Shown in pieces: positions 47,444-59,600 of a stretch of DNA of 60,501 nucleotides. A program made the translations under genes and the position numbers. Within the stretch, counting starts at the first letter, position 1; the number at the start of each line of letters is the position of its first letter. The DNA is from Eimeria necatrix (Eukaryota > Apicomplexa > Conoidasida > Eucoccidiorida > Eimeriidae): contig NW_013652245.1 in NCBI RefSeq assembly GCF_000499385.1, positions 7,501 to 68,001 of the forward strand, written 5' to 3'. The notes below the pieces were generated by a model that saw only the letters and a list, made by a program, of their open reading frames with translations, was not told the DNA's origin and did not search any database.

Positions 47444-48328
47444 ATGGAGGCGCCGAGTGCCAAGGCAATCAGTCTGGCGCGCTCAGCGGAGGCGCTGTGC
47501 GTACCCCTTGGCGATGCAGATGCCTGCAACACAATTCTAAAACAAGACCTGCAGCAGCTAGATGACTGCGTGGAGTTCCTTGTTTTGGGCCACAAGGTCA
47601 AAGGAGACGCCGCCTACTTGCCAGGTGCCCCCCGTTTCAAGTATGAATCCCCGGGGAAGCTTGCAAGGATAGGAGGAAGCGAAAACCCCGACAGTGAGCT
47701 GGAAGGCGGACGCAGCGTCACCAGCAGCTGCTCTATCACGTCGAAACAGGGCGTTTGCTTCGATTGGTTGGTTGCGTTGGGGTGCCTGAATTGTGGCGCC
47801 CCAGTTGAACTTCGCAGAGACCTTGTCGCTGCAGCGGACGAGGCTTGTGCTGCTGCTGCTGCTGCAGCAAAAGAATGCAGCGCCAAGGCGCTGGCAACAG
47901 CTGCAGAGAAAGCCGTACTGCGCTGCCGCTGCTGCGGGCACGACATTGCGCCGCTGCATTCATCAGATGAAAGCGAGTCCCTTGTTGAACGCATGGAATC
48001 CGGAGCCAACGCGAAGCCAGGAAGTGCTTCTGGGGCCATTTATATGTACGGCAGCCGCAGGTGCTACAACTTTGGGTCCGTCAGCAAGCAGTCGTGGCAG
48101 CAGCGGTTCCTAGGGGCTGAGTTTGAGCAGCAGCTGCTGCAGCACCACCTGAAGATTATGTTGTCAGCAGGAGACGGAGGCAACAAAACCACATGCAGGG
48201 AAATATGTGAACGGTGCGGACATGATGAGGCTTTCTTTTCAACTTTCCAGGCCCGCAGTGCAGACGAGGGTATGACAGTCATGTACGAATGCACTAAGTG
48301 CCACCACAGGCGGGTCTTCAACAACTAG
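47444..48328 (+). CDS. RPA12: RNA polymerase I subunit RPA12 (zinc-ribbon, TFIIS-like), extended N-terminus
   Basis: Small Pol I subunit needed for transcript cleavage and termination in the nucleolus. Single exon, 294 residues, start ATG 47444. The C-terminal zinc ribbon is unmistakable: CERC (residues about 255-258), the acidic catalytic loop RSADEG (about 271-276) and CTKC (about 283-286), followed only by HHRRVFNN. An N-terminal ribbon is likely from CLNC and CRCCGHDI, separated by an Ala-rich insertion. Family members are usually near 120-130 residues, so about 110 extra residues precede the first ribbon. RPB9 and TFIIS share the ribbon; the length, two-ribbon layout and RSADEGMTVMYECTKC pattern favour RPA12. 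Confidence 0.88.
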   Translation: MEAPSAKAISLARSAEALCVPLGDADACNTILKQDLQQLDDCVEFLVLGHKVKGDAAYLPGAPRFKYESPGKLARIGGSENPDSELEGGRSVTSSCSITSKQGVCFDWLVALGCLNCGAPVELRRDLVAAADEACAAAAAAAKECSAKALATAAEKAVLRCRCCGHDIAPLHSSDESESLVERMESGANAKPGSASGAIYMYGSRRCYNFGSVSKQSWQQRFLGAEFEQQLLQHHLKIMLSAGDGGNKTTCREICERCGHDEAFFSTFQARSADEGMTVMYECTKCHHRRVFNN

Positions 48329-49364
48329 CATACTGCAAAAGAAGTGTGCAAATAACTGCATGGCCTTCATAGCTCCTCGAAGCATGACTTGCATGTGTCA
48401 CTCAGTAATGACAAAATATTTGGGCGAAGCCACTGTTTTACGGAGGCTCTTTAGAAGCACTTTTCACTGAAATTTGTTCGTCCGTTAAGTGTGCGCCTTT
48501 TGGGTGCCTGCTTATCTGGATTGAAGTGAACCTTGCCTTGCGAACGTGGAGTTAGATGAGGCTCTTTTTTTTCAATTCAAGTTGCATACGGTAAACGCAG
48601 TAGTAGTCCCCGCTCTTCTGCGCAAGGATTATACATGTAGGCCTATAGTTAACATTATAGTTGGCCCTGCTGGGAACAGCATAGCTTGCCTTCTGTGGAG
48701 ACTCCCCTATTCCCTACGCGTAGGAGTGACCCGCTGTGGGGTCAACAGAGGGCTGAGGCTTGGGGGCGACCTCACGTGCTATCACTGTGAGTTAGCGGGT
48801 CATATAAAATGCGTCATAGGTCCTCCAGTGGTGGGTAACAGCCTAATGACAATCGTTCCTCCCCCGAGATGCGGATGCACAACAGTAGCTGTTCAGGGAG
48901 GGGAGGAAATGTATGCACATTGTAGAGGCAGATACAAAGGAACTGCGAGATAAAATTAGCTTTTCTTGTGTGAGGTAGCAGGGGATTAGCCGAACAGATG
49001 ATTTGCAGCGACGCAGCCTGGCAACTAGATTGAGAGTCGAATGTTGCGCCGGAGAGAACCCTTCTAACGGAAACCTACAAATCCGAACCCTCCTGTTGCT
49101 CTGGAATGCGCACCCGTAGCATAATTTATTATTTGGAGCTTATATGGAAGGGAGTGTTCACTAATATTGATGAGTTTCCAAGTACTGGCAGCAAGCTGGC
49201 TGTACCGCATCGAGCGCCTACTCGGAAGATGGGAGCGGGGTTACCAGACTGATGCAGTTCCATCGTTGCACTTAGTGATACCTAAAAATGAAACTTTTAA
49301 ATAGCTAATATTGGCCATCAGATGTCTTTTAATCAGGCCAAAAGACATTCCAAAAGTTGGTTCA
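48329..49364. other. 1-kb intergenic region, no gene recognised
   Basis: A plus-strand open frame at 48546-48953 contains CYHCELAGHIKC, which resembles a retroelement zinc knuckle but has the wrong spacing after His. No reverse transcriptase, integrase or terminal repeats are seen nearby. Confidence 0.45.
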
Positions 49365-52300
49365 ATGCTCCCCCCTTGCGCGTTCTGCTGCTTACGATCC
49401 TTGGTTTACATATCAGGTCTGCAGGCAGCTGCTTACGTGTGCGCAGTAGATCCTTGTAGATCTGTTGGAAGCCTGTATACTTGGCGACTGGTTTCCCATG
49501 CAGTGCCACGGCGTGGCCCTTCTTCACGCGCGGTTCTTGGTGCAAATCTCACTGCGCTCTGCTCAAATACTGCCGACGAGTATTCTCTTGAAGAAGCCAG
49601 CGAGCAAGCCTCACACATGCGCAGCCAGTTTGTGCCTCTGACCACCATGGTGCTGCCTAGAAAAGCCCTGCCGACAGCGAAGCCGAAGGCCGCTTCAGCA
49701 GGCGCTGCTGCTGCGTCCCAGTCGCAGCCATTGACAAGCGCCTCTCCGCCGGTAGAAGTGATCAACATAGAGGATAATAAGGAGGAAAATCGAGCAGAGA
49801 AAGAGGGGAACAGCATCAGTAGCCAAGGTGACAGCCGGAAGCGCAGCCGAGACACCAGACCTACACGTGATAATGGAGCCACAAAGGTTAAGCGGCCGGC
49901 TTCCCTACTCGGCTTACGCGAAGAGCCAACACCTGATCCATCCTCAGTTATTCGTAGCTCCGTGATAGAGCTCAGCCCAGTCCTCGCTGCGGACCCGACT
50001 CCCGTTTCTTTCCTCACTTGGAACGCCAATGGTCTCATGCCTCGGGTCCGCGCCTCCCAGTGGGTGCAGTTTGCAAAATATGCGAATGAAGTCAAGCCGG
50101 TGAGCGTCTGCATGCAGTGTTTACTCATTAGTTCACTATTTGTAGCCGCTTTGCCCTGAGTAGTGTTTCAAACTGCCAAGATTCCACCTGTTCTATGTGA
50201 TCATCCTCAGGACGTTATCTGCCTGCAAGAAATAAGGCTTCCGGCAATGGGACCTGCAGGTGCGCAGACTCAGGCAGCAAACAGTGTGCGTTCTCTGTAG
50301 CGAACAGACATTCAAGTTCATAGCCCTCCTGCGAGCTAACACTTGCAATGTAACGATGTTTCTGAGTCATAGGGTGCCGCAAGGGCGATGGGAAGCCCAG
50401 GGATAGAGGGGCTGTCCGAGTCGAGCCCGCAGCGTCTGCGTCAGCGGCGGAAAAGAGGGAAACACAGGCAGTTGGCTCTTGTCTGCGCGAGGCCTTGGCT
50501 GCTTTCCCTGACTACAACGTATTGATGTCGCTGGCGGACTGGAAATACAGTGGTAAGCCCAGGCCTGGGCCAGCGTTTGCAAATTTAGGGAAATGCAACG
50601 TGGGCTGCACATGAGCTCTGCTTTGTGCTGCGGGCTGTGTTTTCACAGGGCAGTTCTTGCTACTCAGACGGCACCTCAAGGTCAGCAAGATATGAATGCC
50701 TTTTCGTTGCACACGTAACAGATGCTGCTGAACTGAGAGATCTTCATTGGCCGTTGCCCGCACTTGCCTTGCTGATCCGTCGGGACATCAATTTCTGGAA
50801 AATTCTGACACATCCTTTCCTTTGTGGAGTTTGGCAGCCATGCCAATATCCATGCGTAGCAGTGGCTTACGTAATGCAACGTCTTTTGTTTCGGCCGGCA
50901 ATATGCTCCAGGTGGCTGCACTTCGGTTCAATTTGGACGAAGAGGACCCAGACATCCACCACGCAGTAAGAGTTGCTGAGTTCTGGGTTTCCAGCAATCT
51001 CCTCCTTTCCTTCCCCTCCTTGCTAAGGCTTAGCCTTTCTGGGCTGGGCGCAGAAGTGGTTGGAGTAGCAGTATTTGCATTACGCTGGGTGGCAGGAAGG
51101 AAGAGTCATCATTGCTGATTTCGGCCGTCTCGCGTTCCTCACCACGTCAGTCACCAGCCTGAACACTTCTTCTGGCTCCAGCAGAAATCAGTTGTGCTTT
51201 TCCCTCCATTTGGTTTAGTTGTGAGACCCCCCATCCCTGGTGCTGCAATAGTGGTGCCCAGCTGCTGTGACGGACGAACGTAGACTTGACACGCATTTGT
51301 GGCGGTTGGTTACGGGCGGGCAATTTCGCTTTCTTTTGATTTCAGATATTCTCCAAATAATGGATGGACCCAAACTAGCTTTCAAAGACGGAGACAGTGG
51401 GATGATGCGCTGCTTAAGTTTATGGAGCGGCGTGAGGCAGCCCACCCGATCGTTGTTTAATGAGCCTGCCCACTTTTAGTTTACTTCCCTTTTTGTTATG
51501 ATACGGCGCAGCTAATCGCAAATTGGTTTATAGCCATAGATTTTACTCTGCTGGGACTTCATTTCGGTCCCGTATATGCAGAAGTCTGACCAACTATCTA
51601 TCAATTGCAATCGCTAGTGCTTCCGCGTTACTGTTAAGGCCCCTTCTGTATTCCCTTGCACTTTTGCGTTTTTGCCAGAGAAGAAGCCGCTTATCTGGAT
51701 GGGCGACATAAATTGGTGAGGCCCCATAATGGGTCTTTATGACAGTAAATCCTTATGAGCACGCATTGTGGTTTAGTCTGCAGCTGCATTTGTTCTACAT
51801 AGCGCTCAGCGTTGCTCGGCATGGCTCAGCTTCCAAGACTTGCTTGGCAGTTGATCGCGTGGCACGTGACTGTTATGCTGGGACGGGTCCCTGCAACAAT
51901 TAAGCACTCGTGATATAATAAGGACAGCTCATTTGCGAGTCAAGTTTGGCGTTTGTGCGTTTCAGTTTTCTGTTTGCGCTTTTGTTGTGTTTACTCTTTT
52001 TTGTTTTTTCTCGCTTGCGCATTTTTGTGTTTGCGAACTCATTCTTTTGTATCGCTTGTGAGCGCACCTTTTGTCACGTACAGCGCACCGTCAGACGCGG
52101 ATCTTTCGCATCCGAAGGTATTCAGAAGTGCACATCAGCCCGACCCAAATTTGAAACCGGTGAGGGCTAGCGCTTCCTGCGAGATTAACAGCATATTTTA
52201 GCTGTAGCAAATGGCCCCGGTTCGTTTGTAAATGCATCTTTGTGCTGGTTAAAGAGTGCAAATTGAATTATGCGGATGCCGTGCAGGAGGATGTGGGGCA

Positions 52301-53592
52301 GCCAGGATGCACAGACGCAGAACGGCACAGGTTGGAGGGCATACTGCGTGCAGGGTATGTAGCCCTTTAGCGCTAATATTGGAATCTCAACTATGGCAGC
52401 TGAAGTGACGCTTGACGTGTGAAGTGTCGCTTTCTTGAATATTCACAAAATGTCCATATAGGCTGCTGAGCCCCATATAACGTCCTATGAATCATGCGGT
52501 TGTTCAGCACCTATTTGCATGTTTTCGCTGTGAATGATTGTTTGGAAAATATAGGAAGCTGGTTGACGTGTACAGACAACGCAACCCCAGAACCACCCCA
52601 CCACCTGTTCAGCACGCGGCCTACACGTGGAGAGGTACGTGGATGTGTTTTGGCACGGAGTCGCGCAGTTTCTTTGTTTCTGCAAATGATCTTGAGCGAA
52701 ACCACTTGCAGGGTATTAGCGACGAGCACATAGGAATAAATGGAATAATTTAATTCTCTTCGGGGAACTTTCTGTCTCTGCAAGTGATCTTGGGCGAATT
52801 CACTTGCAATGTATTAGCGACTAGCTTATGGGGCTAAATGGGATAGTTTAACTGAGTTTGGGGCCCTTCCTGTTTCTGCAAATGATTTCGAGCGAAGCCA
52901 CTTGCACTGTCCACATAGGGCAAAATGGAATAGTTTGGGTCAGTTTGGGGCTTCTTCTGTTTCTGCAACTGATCTCGAGCAAAACCACTTGCACTGTATT
53001 AGTGATGAACACTTAGGGCTAAGTGGAATAGTTTTAATCAGTTTGAGGGGTTGGCGCCACAGGATACAGCGAAGACTGGAGCCCTTCGAGTGCACGCGCC
53101 ATGCGCCTTGACCACGCGGTGAGCAGCGCCTTTCTTTTGCGTCTTTTTTCTTGACAAGTTGATGGAAAAGATGAAAATCGAGCATGGATTTAAAGGACAG
53201 TGCAAGCCTATACATGTTATCTGTATACTTTTCTAACGAGCTGCTGAACTTGCTCGTTTTGCGGCTTCAGTTTGCCAGCGAGGAGCTGCTGCCTTGCGTC
53301 ACTTCTATTGAAATCGTCGGCAAAGCTTTCCCAAGGGTGCGCAGCCTCGAAATTCGAATCTGATTTTAAAAGTGAATTTGCCTCATTTTCAAACAGCCAG
53401 GATACAGCGGGCAAGGCTTTCTTTAGGTTTCAGTGGATGTTCTAAGCAATGAAGACTTCAGATGACTAATTGTGAACGCTTTGTGCGGTGGAATGATGCG
53501 TATTGCAGAGGCACTTCTTCGGCTCCGATCACTGTCCCGTTTTGTTGCGGCTCTCCGAGGCAGATTTTCGATCACGTTTTCCCAGTGGATAA
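49365..53592 (+). CDS. APE1: AP endonuclease of the ExoIII/APE1 family, possibly organelle-targeted
   Basis: Base-excision repair nuclease that cuts DNA 5' of abasic sites. Exons: 49365-50099, 50211-50259, 50373-50552, 50649-50680, about 50838-50965, 51096-51190, 51346-51454, 51681-51715, 52084-52159, 52287-52354, 52555-52634, 53063-53118, 53271-53336, 53509-53592. Active-site motifs appear in order: SFLTWNANGL, DVICLQEIRL with the metal-binding Glu, ADWKYSG, EGRVIIADF, YSPNNGW, WMGDIN with the Asp/Asn pair, GCTDAERHRL, AAYTWRG, RLDHA, and FFGSDHCPVLL with the catalytic Asp-His. The first 200 or so residues precede the nuclease core; they start MLPPCAFCCLRSLVYISGLQ, hydrophobic then basic, compatible with mitochondrial or apicoplast import, but internal Met codons make the start uncertain. 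The join from exon 4 to exon 5 needs either an acceptor at 50737 or a GC donor after 50687; it is not settled. Exon 11-12 intron holds a minisatellite. Confidence 0.92.
52677..53052 (+). repeat. Four-copy minisatellite of 87-99 bp in an AP endonuclease intron
   Basis: Copies start at about 52677, 52774, 52873 and 52960, each with TTTCTGCAA.TGATCT.GAG, CACTTGCA and GGAATAGTTT blocks. They fill nearly all of the intron 52635-53062. Copies differ by substitutions and small deletions. Confidence 0.88.
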
Positions 53593-54347
53593 GGACCAAC
53601 CCAACTAGCACCTCTACTGTGTCAGTCCCCTGTGCAGCTGCTTTGCTTCTGCGACAGTCATCGTTTTAGGGGCACAGGGAGCTGAGAATGCGGGGAAACG
53701 GCATGCAAGACCACAGACATATGGGTTGAGGCAGCTGTTTAGAAGGCACCTGAACAAAGCCATTTTTGAAGTGTTCCGGTGAACGAAATGAGCTCCTCCA
53801 CATTGCCAGTCGTACTTGTTGAGCATTTCAAAGTAGAGTGCGAAACGCAATAAAAGTTTATGTATCAACGATAGTGGGCTTTTCCTGTCTAAATCTAGCA
53901 TGGACAACACCCGTTCATGAATGCTTCGCCTTACGGTGGTTGCCATGCGCGACCTCACTGCATCATTTTTGAACAGATACGGCAACGAGTATTTTCCTTC
54001 TAGATCATTTTTGCGTTGTTTCTTGCTACGAAGATTTGAAACTCAGCAGGATGACTGGGCGGGGGAGCATTGGTCCCATTCACGTGTAGGTGGAATTTGA
54101 ATTTCCCTTCAAGCGCACGCACAATACACCAGAAATGCATGAGAAGAAATATTTGTTGAAACAAGCATCCGCTGATACTCTTGGGAAGAAGTTATAACAT
54201 AAAATGAAGAAGAGCGTGGAGTAACTTTCCTCATGAACTGCACCCTCAGCTTTCAGCTGTATCCTATCCTGTCGCGAACGGTTCCAGTTTCCGCACACAG
54301 CTACTGCTGCTGTATTTCACCGCAGTGCAACTGTTGACATATCAGCC
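53593..54347. other. Intergenic region, no gene recognised
   Basis: A minus-strand open frame of 123 codons (53985-53614) lacks an ATG at its start and has no known domain. Otherwise ordinary mixed-composition sequence between two plus-strand genes. Confidence 0.45.
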
Positions 54348-55676
54348 ATGGTAATAAATCTTTTTCTTCTCGTTTTTCTCGGCAGCTTCGAAATGAATAG
54401 CGCTGAGGGAATTATCGGTGACTTGGCAAGGACAGTAGCGAGAAATGCGCTCGCAGGCGGACTTGCTGCAGCAACAGGCATGCAGCCCGCTCCTGTTGCA
54501 ACTCCAGCTGCTCTACCCCAAACAGCAGCGCCAGCGGGACGAACCGCGGGTAACTTAGATTGCATATTGTGGATTATAAGTGGCGAGGGGAGCTCATGAG
54601 ACAGCATAGGGAACGAGAACAACCCCCTCGCCAACTCTGCAGGTAATGCGTTTGTCCCACTTCACAGTTAGGACGAAATCAACGGACTGAATGCAGCAAC
54701 CAAGCTGGAAAGCGTATCCAAAGGTACAGTTGCCTTATCTTTGCAGTGAGCGAAACCCCTAAGCTGCATGTTTCATCGATCTGACCAACAGATCTGCGCA
54801 ATGCGTTGGAGGCAAACCCGTTTTTCAAGCTCGCGGGCCTCGGCATGCAGATCCGAGAACTCGCCACAGCCAACCCAGGTATGCGGCCCCTACCACGGCT
54901 GCTGCAGCCCTTGCGGGCCAAACAAAGTGCTCGAGTGCAGAGGCTCTGAAGGGAGCAGGGGTCTATGTTGTGGACGCGCCTAAGCCTGAAGAAGAAGAGT
55001 AAGGGGAATACAAACTTCTGGTGAAGCTGAACTCTTCATGAGGGCCGCTGCAGAGACCCCAGAAAGAAGGCAGAGGCGCAGGGGGTCCTGGACATCGCAA
55101 TGGGCATTGACAGCCCAGCAGGTGGGATCTGGCTGCCGCACTCTTGGATAATATGAAATACCATTTGGCATTATTTATCTGTTAAACTTCTCAGCGAGCC
55201 TTCAACACAAGAAAGAGAAGGTTAGCTGTTAATTCTTCAGGGCCTTTCAACTTCAGCATTTGAAACTTCTCTCAGCAAGCGGAAAACGAACTCAGCAAAA
55301 TGATGAGTTCCGAGAACCAAGAAGACCTCGAGAGGACTATGTCGCCACAGGTGCTGCAGGGATAAACTAAGGATTGCTGCGTCTATTTGCTTAGTGGAAA
55401 AAAATTCAACTTAATCAAAAAAGACTTTCTTGCCACTATTGTTCTCACCTACCCGCAACTGCACTACGGCTGCGTTCAGGAGCGCATGGGCTACGACCAA
55501 CAACGAATCGCCCAACTTCGACACGAAATTGGAATTCAAAGAAAGACAGTTGAAAGGGCTCGGGCGCTTATAGCGTAAGTACAGAAAGCCGCAGCCAAGT
55601 ACAACGCTCTGCAAGATTCCCACGTGTATCCGCTGTAAATGAATTCAGAAAAAAGGCAGCAATGAGGGAGCAGTAA
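54348..55676 (+). CDS. Unrecognised small multi-exon protein with coiled-coil C-terminus
   Basis: No family recognised. A chain of short exons keeps phase: 54672-54723, 54792-54878, 54941-54998, 55054-55121, 55195-55220, 55276-55350, then 55395-55574 and 55649-55676 with the stop TAA. They give DEINGLNAATKLESVSK, DLRNALEANPFFKLAGLGMQ, GAGVYVVDAPKPEEE, QGVLDIAMGIDSPAG, a Lys/Glu-rich helix and finally QQRIAQLRHEIGIQRKTVER and AKKAAMREQ, predicted coiled coil. An upstream exon beginning at ATG 54348 or 54393 (MNSAEGIIGDLARTVARNAL) ends at a phase-1 donor that does not fit the phase-0 exon at 54672, so the 5' join is open. The exon ending 55350 is in frame with the next open segment except for one TAA at 55363-55365; a donor at 55339 or a missed exon would solve this. 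Confidence 0.55.
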
Positions 55677-56603
55677 TCCGCAGACGCCCAAGCAGCCACG
55701 CGAAACAGTGTGGCCTGGAATTCCTGAGAAAGAACTTCTCAGCCAAATGTTGCAAACATATTCAAATACATGCGACTCAGACTGTGTCCCGTATCCTCAA
55801 GCCCCGCAGACGGCTGATCGCGAATCCAATCTGCCAGCAAAGAGCCACAAGCAAACGCATGTCTATTCATTTCCACCATAAAGACCCTAAGTTAATGCAA
55901 AATTAGAGGAAAACTTAAGTCACTGAATTTCCTGCTATTTGCTGCAAAGCACTCGTTTTTCTTAAAGACCAGCGGACTCTTCAATGCGCAAGCAACGCTA
56001 AAATGGCACCTTTTAGCGTAAATATAAGTGCAACTCCCCTACTTCATACCTCGAGCTCTCGTGGCAGCGCCAAGTCACCCTGATACAAAGCACGAAAACA
56101 AACACAGCAACAGAAGCTCCTCAGGCAGACACGCCACTTATCGCCAGCCCGCTTTAAGGATTAATGGATAGTGGCTATATATACAGGAAAATATATTTAT
56201 GTATATTTTGTTGGGATTGCGGAACATAACGCCTTAGGGACAGCGTGGGCTGCTACGGAAGAATTACCACGGGGTGGTCCCACGTGCTCAGCCAGTCCAG
56301 TCGAGGGTACTTAGTGTCATCTGTAGCAGCAATCACAGCTCACAAAGCCAGAAACAACGTAATATGACATCAAGATGTGGTCATTTGCGGTGTTTGCCTT
56401 TGATCTCATTCTGTCAAGAGACGCGCGGGGCTACTGCTTACTTGCTGAAGACGCCTGGACAATCATTTTGTACTGCGCCTCTATCATTTGTCGAAGAGTG
56501 CTGCACGAAATTTCCAGAAGACAGTCAAGAGGTGGCACCGTTCACACTGCCAGGCTTGAAGCTAGTCCCGGCCTTGTGGTGTACAGTTCAGGCTGCGCGT
56601 CGC
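55677..56603. other. Intergenic region between convergent genes
   Basis: About 0.9 kb, AT-rich around 55880-56230, without coding match. It contains both 3' flanks of the plus-strand coiled-coil gene and the minus-strand ATPase gene. Confidence 0.55.
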
Positions 56604-59600
56604 CTACCGCTTTCCCTCTTGCCTCAAGCGCTCGTAGTTCTTGGCCAGTTGTTGAATAAAGCATGCGATTGCTCTCGTTTGCGAGGCCTCAGCCAGCTGC
56701 TCGACGCCGGATACGTCAATAGTTGTGGTGCCGTAGGAAATTGAACGCGTGCCCCCTACCTTGACCTTGCCATTAGGCCGTAGACAATCTGTGTAGTAAC
56801 AACATGCAGCACGCCTGTAATTAGACGAGCCTTGCCTTCTGAGGGACTTAGCATTAGTGGCAAAGAAAGTTCATGATCCTACAAAATACTAAATTTCACA
56901 GCATGACTTACGCTCGGCAACAGTCCGTTCACGCACAGCGCCGAAGGGCACATTGGCGTGGCTTAGGGCTGTTTGCAACTGAAACTGGAGTATATCAACA
57001 GACCACAAGCAGCGAACAGCAAGTTATTAAATGCGCATCATATTCAGGCTAGGAAATAAGAATGCTAGTCGTAGGGTTGTACCTAGTTGCCAAAGACCTG
57101 CCTCGAGCAGATAGTGACGTAGGGAGGCTGCCCCATCATCCGCTGTTACGCATCGCTCTTTCTGTTCAAAACGTACCTTTCCGGCACTGCTGTTTTCAAA
57201 CTCTTGAGCTATAGCTTTGGCTTGATTTGTGACCGAGTAGGCTTGGTATTTGTCGAACTGGAGAACCAAATCAGCCACCTCGAAGAAGTCTCCACTGCCG
57301 CCGATCACCATGATAGTGGAAATGTCGAGCTCGGTGAATAGCCGTTTGACTCTAAACAGGAAAGGAGTTATGGGCTCCTTCTCCTTGGCTGGGAAGGCAG
57401 ACGCACTCATATTACGTAGTAACAGGTCAAAGCAGGTCTAAATATCAGTTCTTCAACCGACGTGGTACTTAGTCTTGGCTCTTTTCTCACCAACAAGCGC
57501 CTGCATGCGGCAATCTCTGATCATAAAGTTCGTTGCGCATGTGTCCTCATCAATCAGCAGCGCTGTTGCCCCGAACTCCAAAGCCTCCATGATGTTGGCG
57601 GCTTGAGAAGTGCTGCCTGACGCATCTGCAGATGAAAACGCGTCAGTGCTCTTTCCAAATGGCAGGTTGCTAATGAAGGGCGAAATATCTGGAGAACACA
57701 CCACAAGACGCTCACAGCGCGCAGCAATGAGCCACACTGCTGCTTCAAACATTTAGTGACAAGAAAGCAGCCGCATGTGCTTACCAACAGAAGTGACGAC
57801 CCTCCCATCCTCCGCCCGTATCTGCGAAAAGGCGCAGGGCCAGCTGGCGACAAAACGTTGAATTTGCGTGTATCTTGCATGCGCCCCATCAGCAATAGGT
57901 AGCAAGTAAGAGTAAGTACTACTACTGGAGTATCCAACGACGGCTTTGTCTATTTGCTTTACCTTCACTGCGTTTGGCTCTGTAATGACGAACTCCCGGC
58001 CGTCCCCTGGTATCTTGTTCCACACGCCCATTTGCAAAGCCTCCAGCATTGTTGATTTGCCATGAAAACCGCCACCAACAATCAGTGTTATTCCTCGGGG
58101 GATGCCCATTCCCCTGACTAAAAAAGCACAGCTTCTTGCACATAAGCCAATATTCATTCACGATGTTCTGTTCACGTGAATGCACTCACGCAGCTCTGTA
58201 TGACGGCACTGGCAAACGTGTATAAAAAATGCCGCAATTATGCAATCAAGAGATTTACATGATGTACATCTCACTTGTTCCAGAGTTGGGAAGCGTGAAC
58301 TCGCATTCTAAGTCGGGCGGAGACTGGAATAGGACTAAATTCGGCTCCTATGAAACAAACAAAGACAGTTTTAAGGCAGAATCCTTCAGGTTGAGATGCC
58401 CCAAATTCAGTGGACAAGTGGCAAATCCGAGGAGACAAGCAGAGTGAAGGGCTGTAGCCCGAGGTACCGCAGGGATCCAGCAAGAATAGATCGCCACCTC
58501 GGGCAAACCTAGACAGCCTGCGTACTTGTTGTCTAGTCATAGGGGTATCCTCAACGCCACTGCGGCGAGGCAAGCAGGCTCCATTTGCCACGAAGGCGCT
58601 CAAATTGCGTCCGCGTAGTTGTGACCGCAAAGCTGAAAACACGAACAAGGGATCTCACTAACATGGGGCAAGCGCTTCACTTCTGCCTCCATGTCGGCGC
58701 CAGCCACGAGCAAAGGCAAAGAGAACCCGTCTATTTCACGTACATTCCTGGTCTTCTACGCATTCCACGTGGCGTTTCAGAGCCCCAGCGTCTAAGCTGG
58801 AATAGTGCATCACGCTGCGAACCAGCTCGGGCAATTTGCTGCACAGGAGGGTGGCGGCTCTTCGCCCTTCGATCCGACGGCCTCGGGCCTGCAGAAAAAG
58901 AGCTTGAAAAGAAACAAATGTAGTCAGCGTCTGCCTAGTAACGTAGCTACGGGCTATCCATGTTGTCAAATGCGATTCTCAAAATAGGGATTACGACGGC
59001 ATGAGGAGCTTCTGCAATATTTATTTGTTACAAATACATGTTTCCAAACTAATTCTCGAAATTGAGCCACACTAAACCTTTTAACTGTTCAAATGGAGAA
59101 AGTAAGCTTACAGGCAGTCCAATGGTGCAGCGAGCCTCTACATATTCAGAATTGACAACCATTGAAGACCTTGGGAAGACGTACTGACCGGGCTTGTCAA
59201 TGCGTATTGTATCGGGCTAAAACCACAACAAAGACAAACTAGAAGAGCCAAAATCTAAACAGGCAAAATGAGGAGCAGATCAGCGTTAGGAGGCAGAACA
59301 CAGTTGCAGCCACTGCTCCACTTGACTGCCCCAGCGCTCAAACATCCTGAACTTCAAACCCTAAACCATGGAGAGAACAGCAGCACGCAGTGCTTCCAAA
59401 GGCCTTTAAACAGCAGCTCCCCCCCAAATCGCACAGATGTGCACAGCCGCAGACCTTGCTATCATGCCAGCCGCCATGGTGGGCCCCGTCCTCAGGGCCA
59501 ACAATCCCCCCTCGTGAAATTGTTTCAAAGAATTTGCGGGTGAGGAAATCACAGAGTGCGACGTTTCGAATATAAGAGGAATATAAATGAGGTGGAAACC

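Noticed and set aside
48546..48953. Retroelement gag remnant suggested by CYHCELAGHIKC
   Set aside because: The spacing after His does not fit CX2CX4HX4C, and no polymerase, integrase or flanking repeats are present.
52677..53052. CRISPR-like array
   Set aside because: The units are tandem, diverged, without unique spacers, and lie in a eukaryotic intron.
53614..53985. 123-codon minus-strand frame as a gene
   Set aside because: No ATG at the start, no domain, and no supporting exon neighbours; it overlaps the 3' flank of the AP endonuclease gene.
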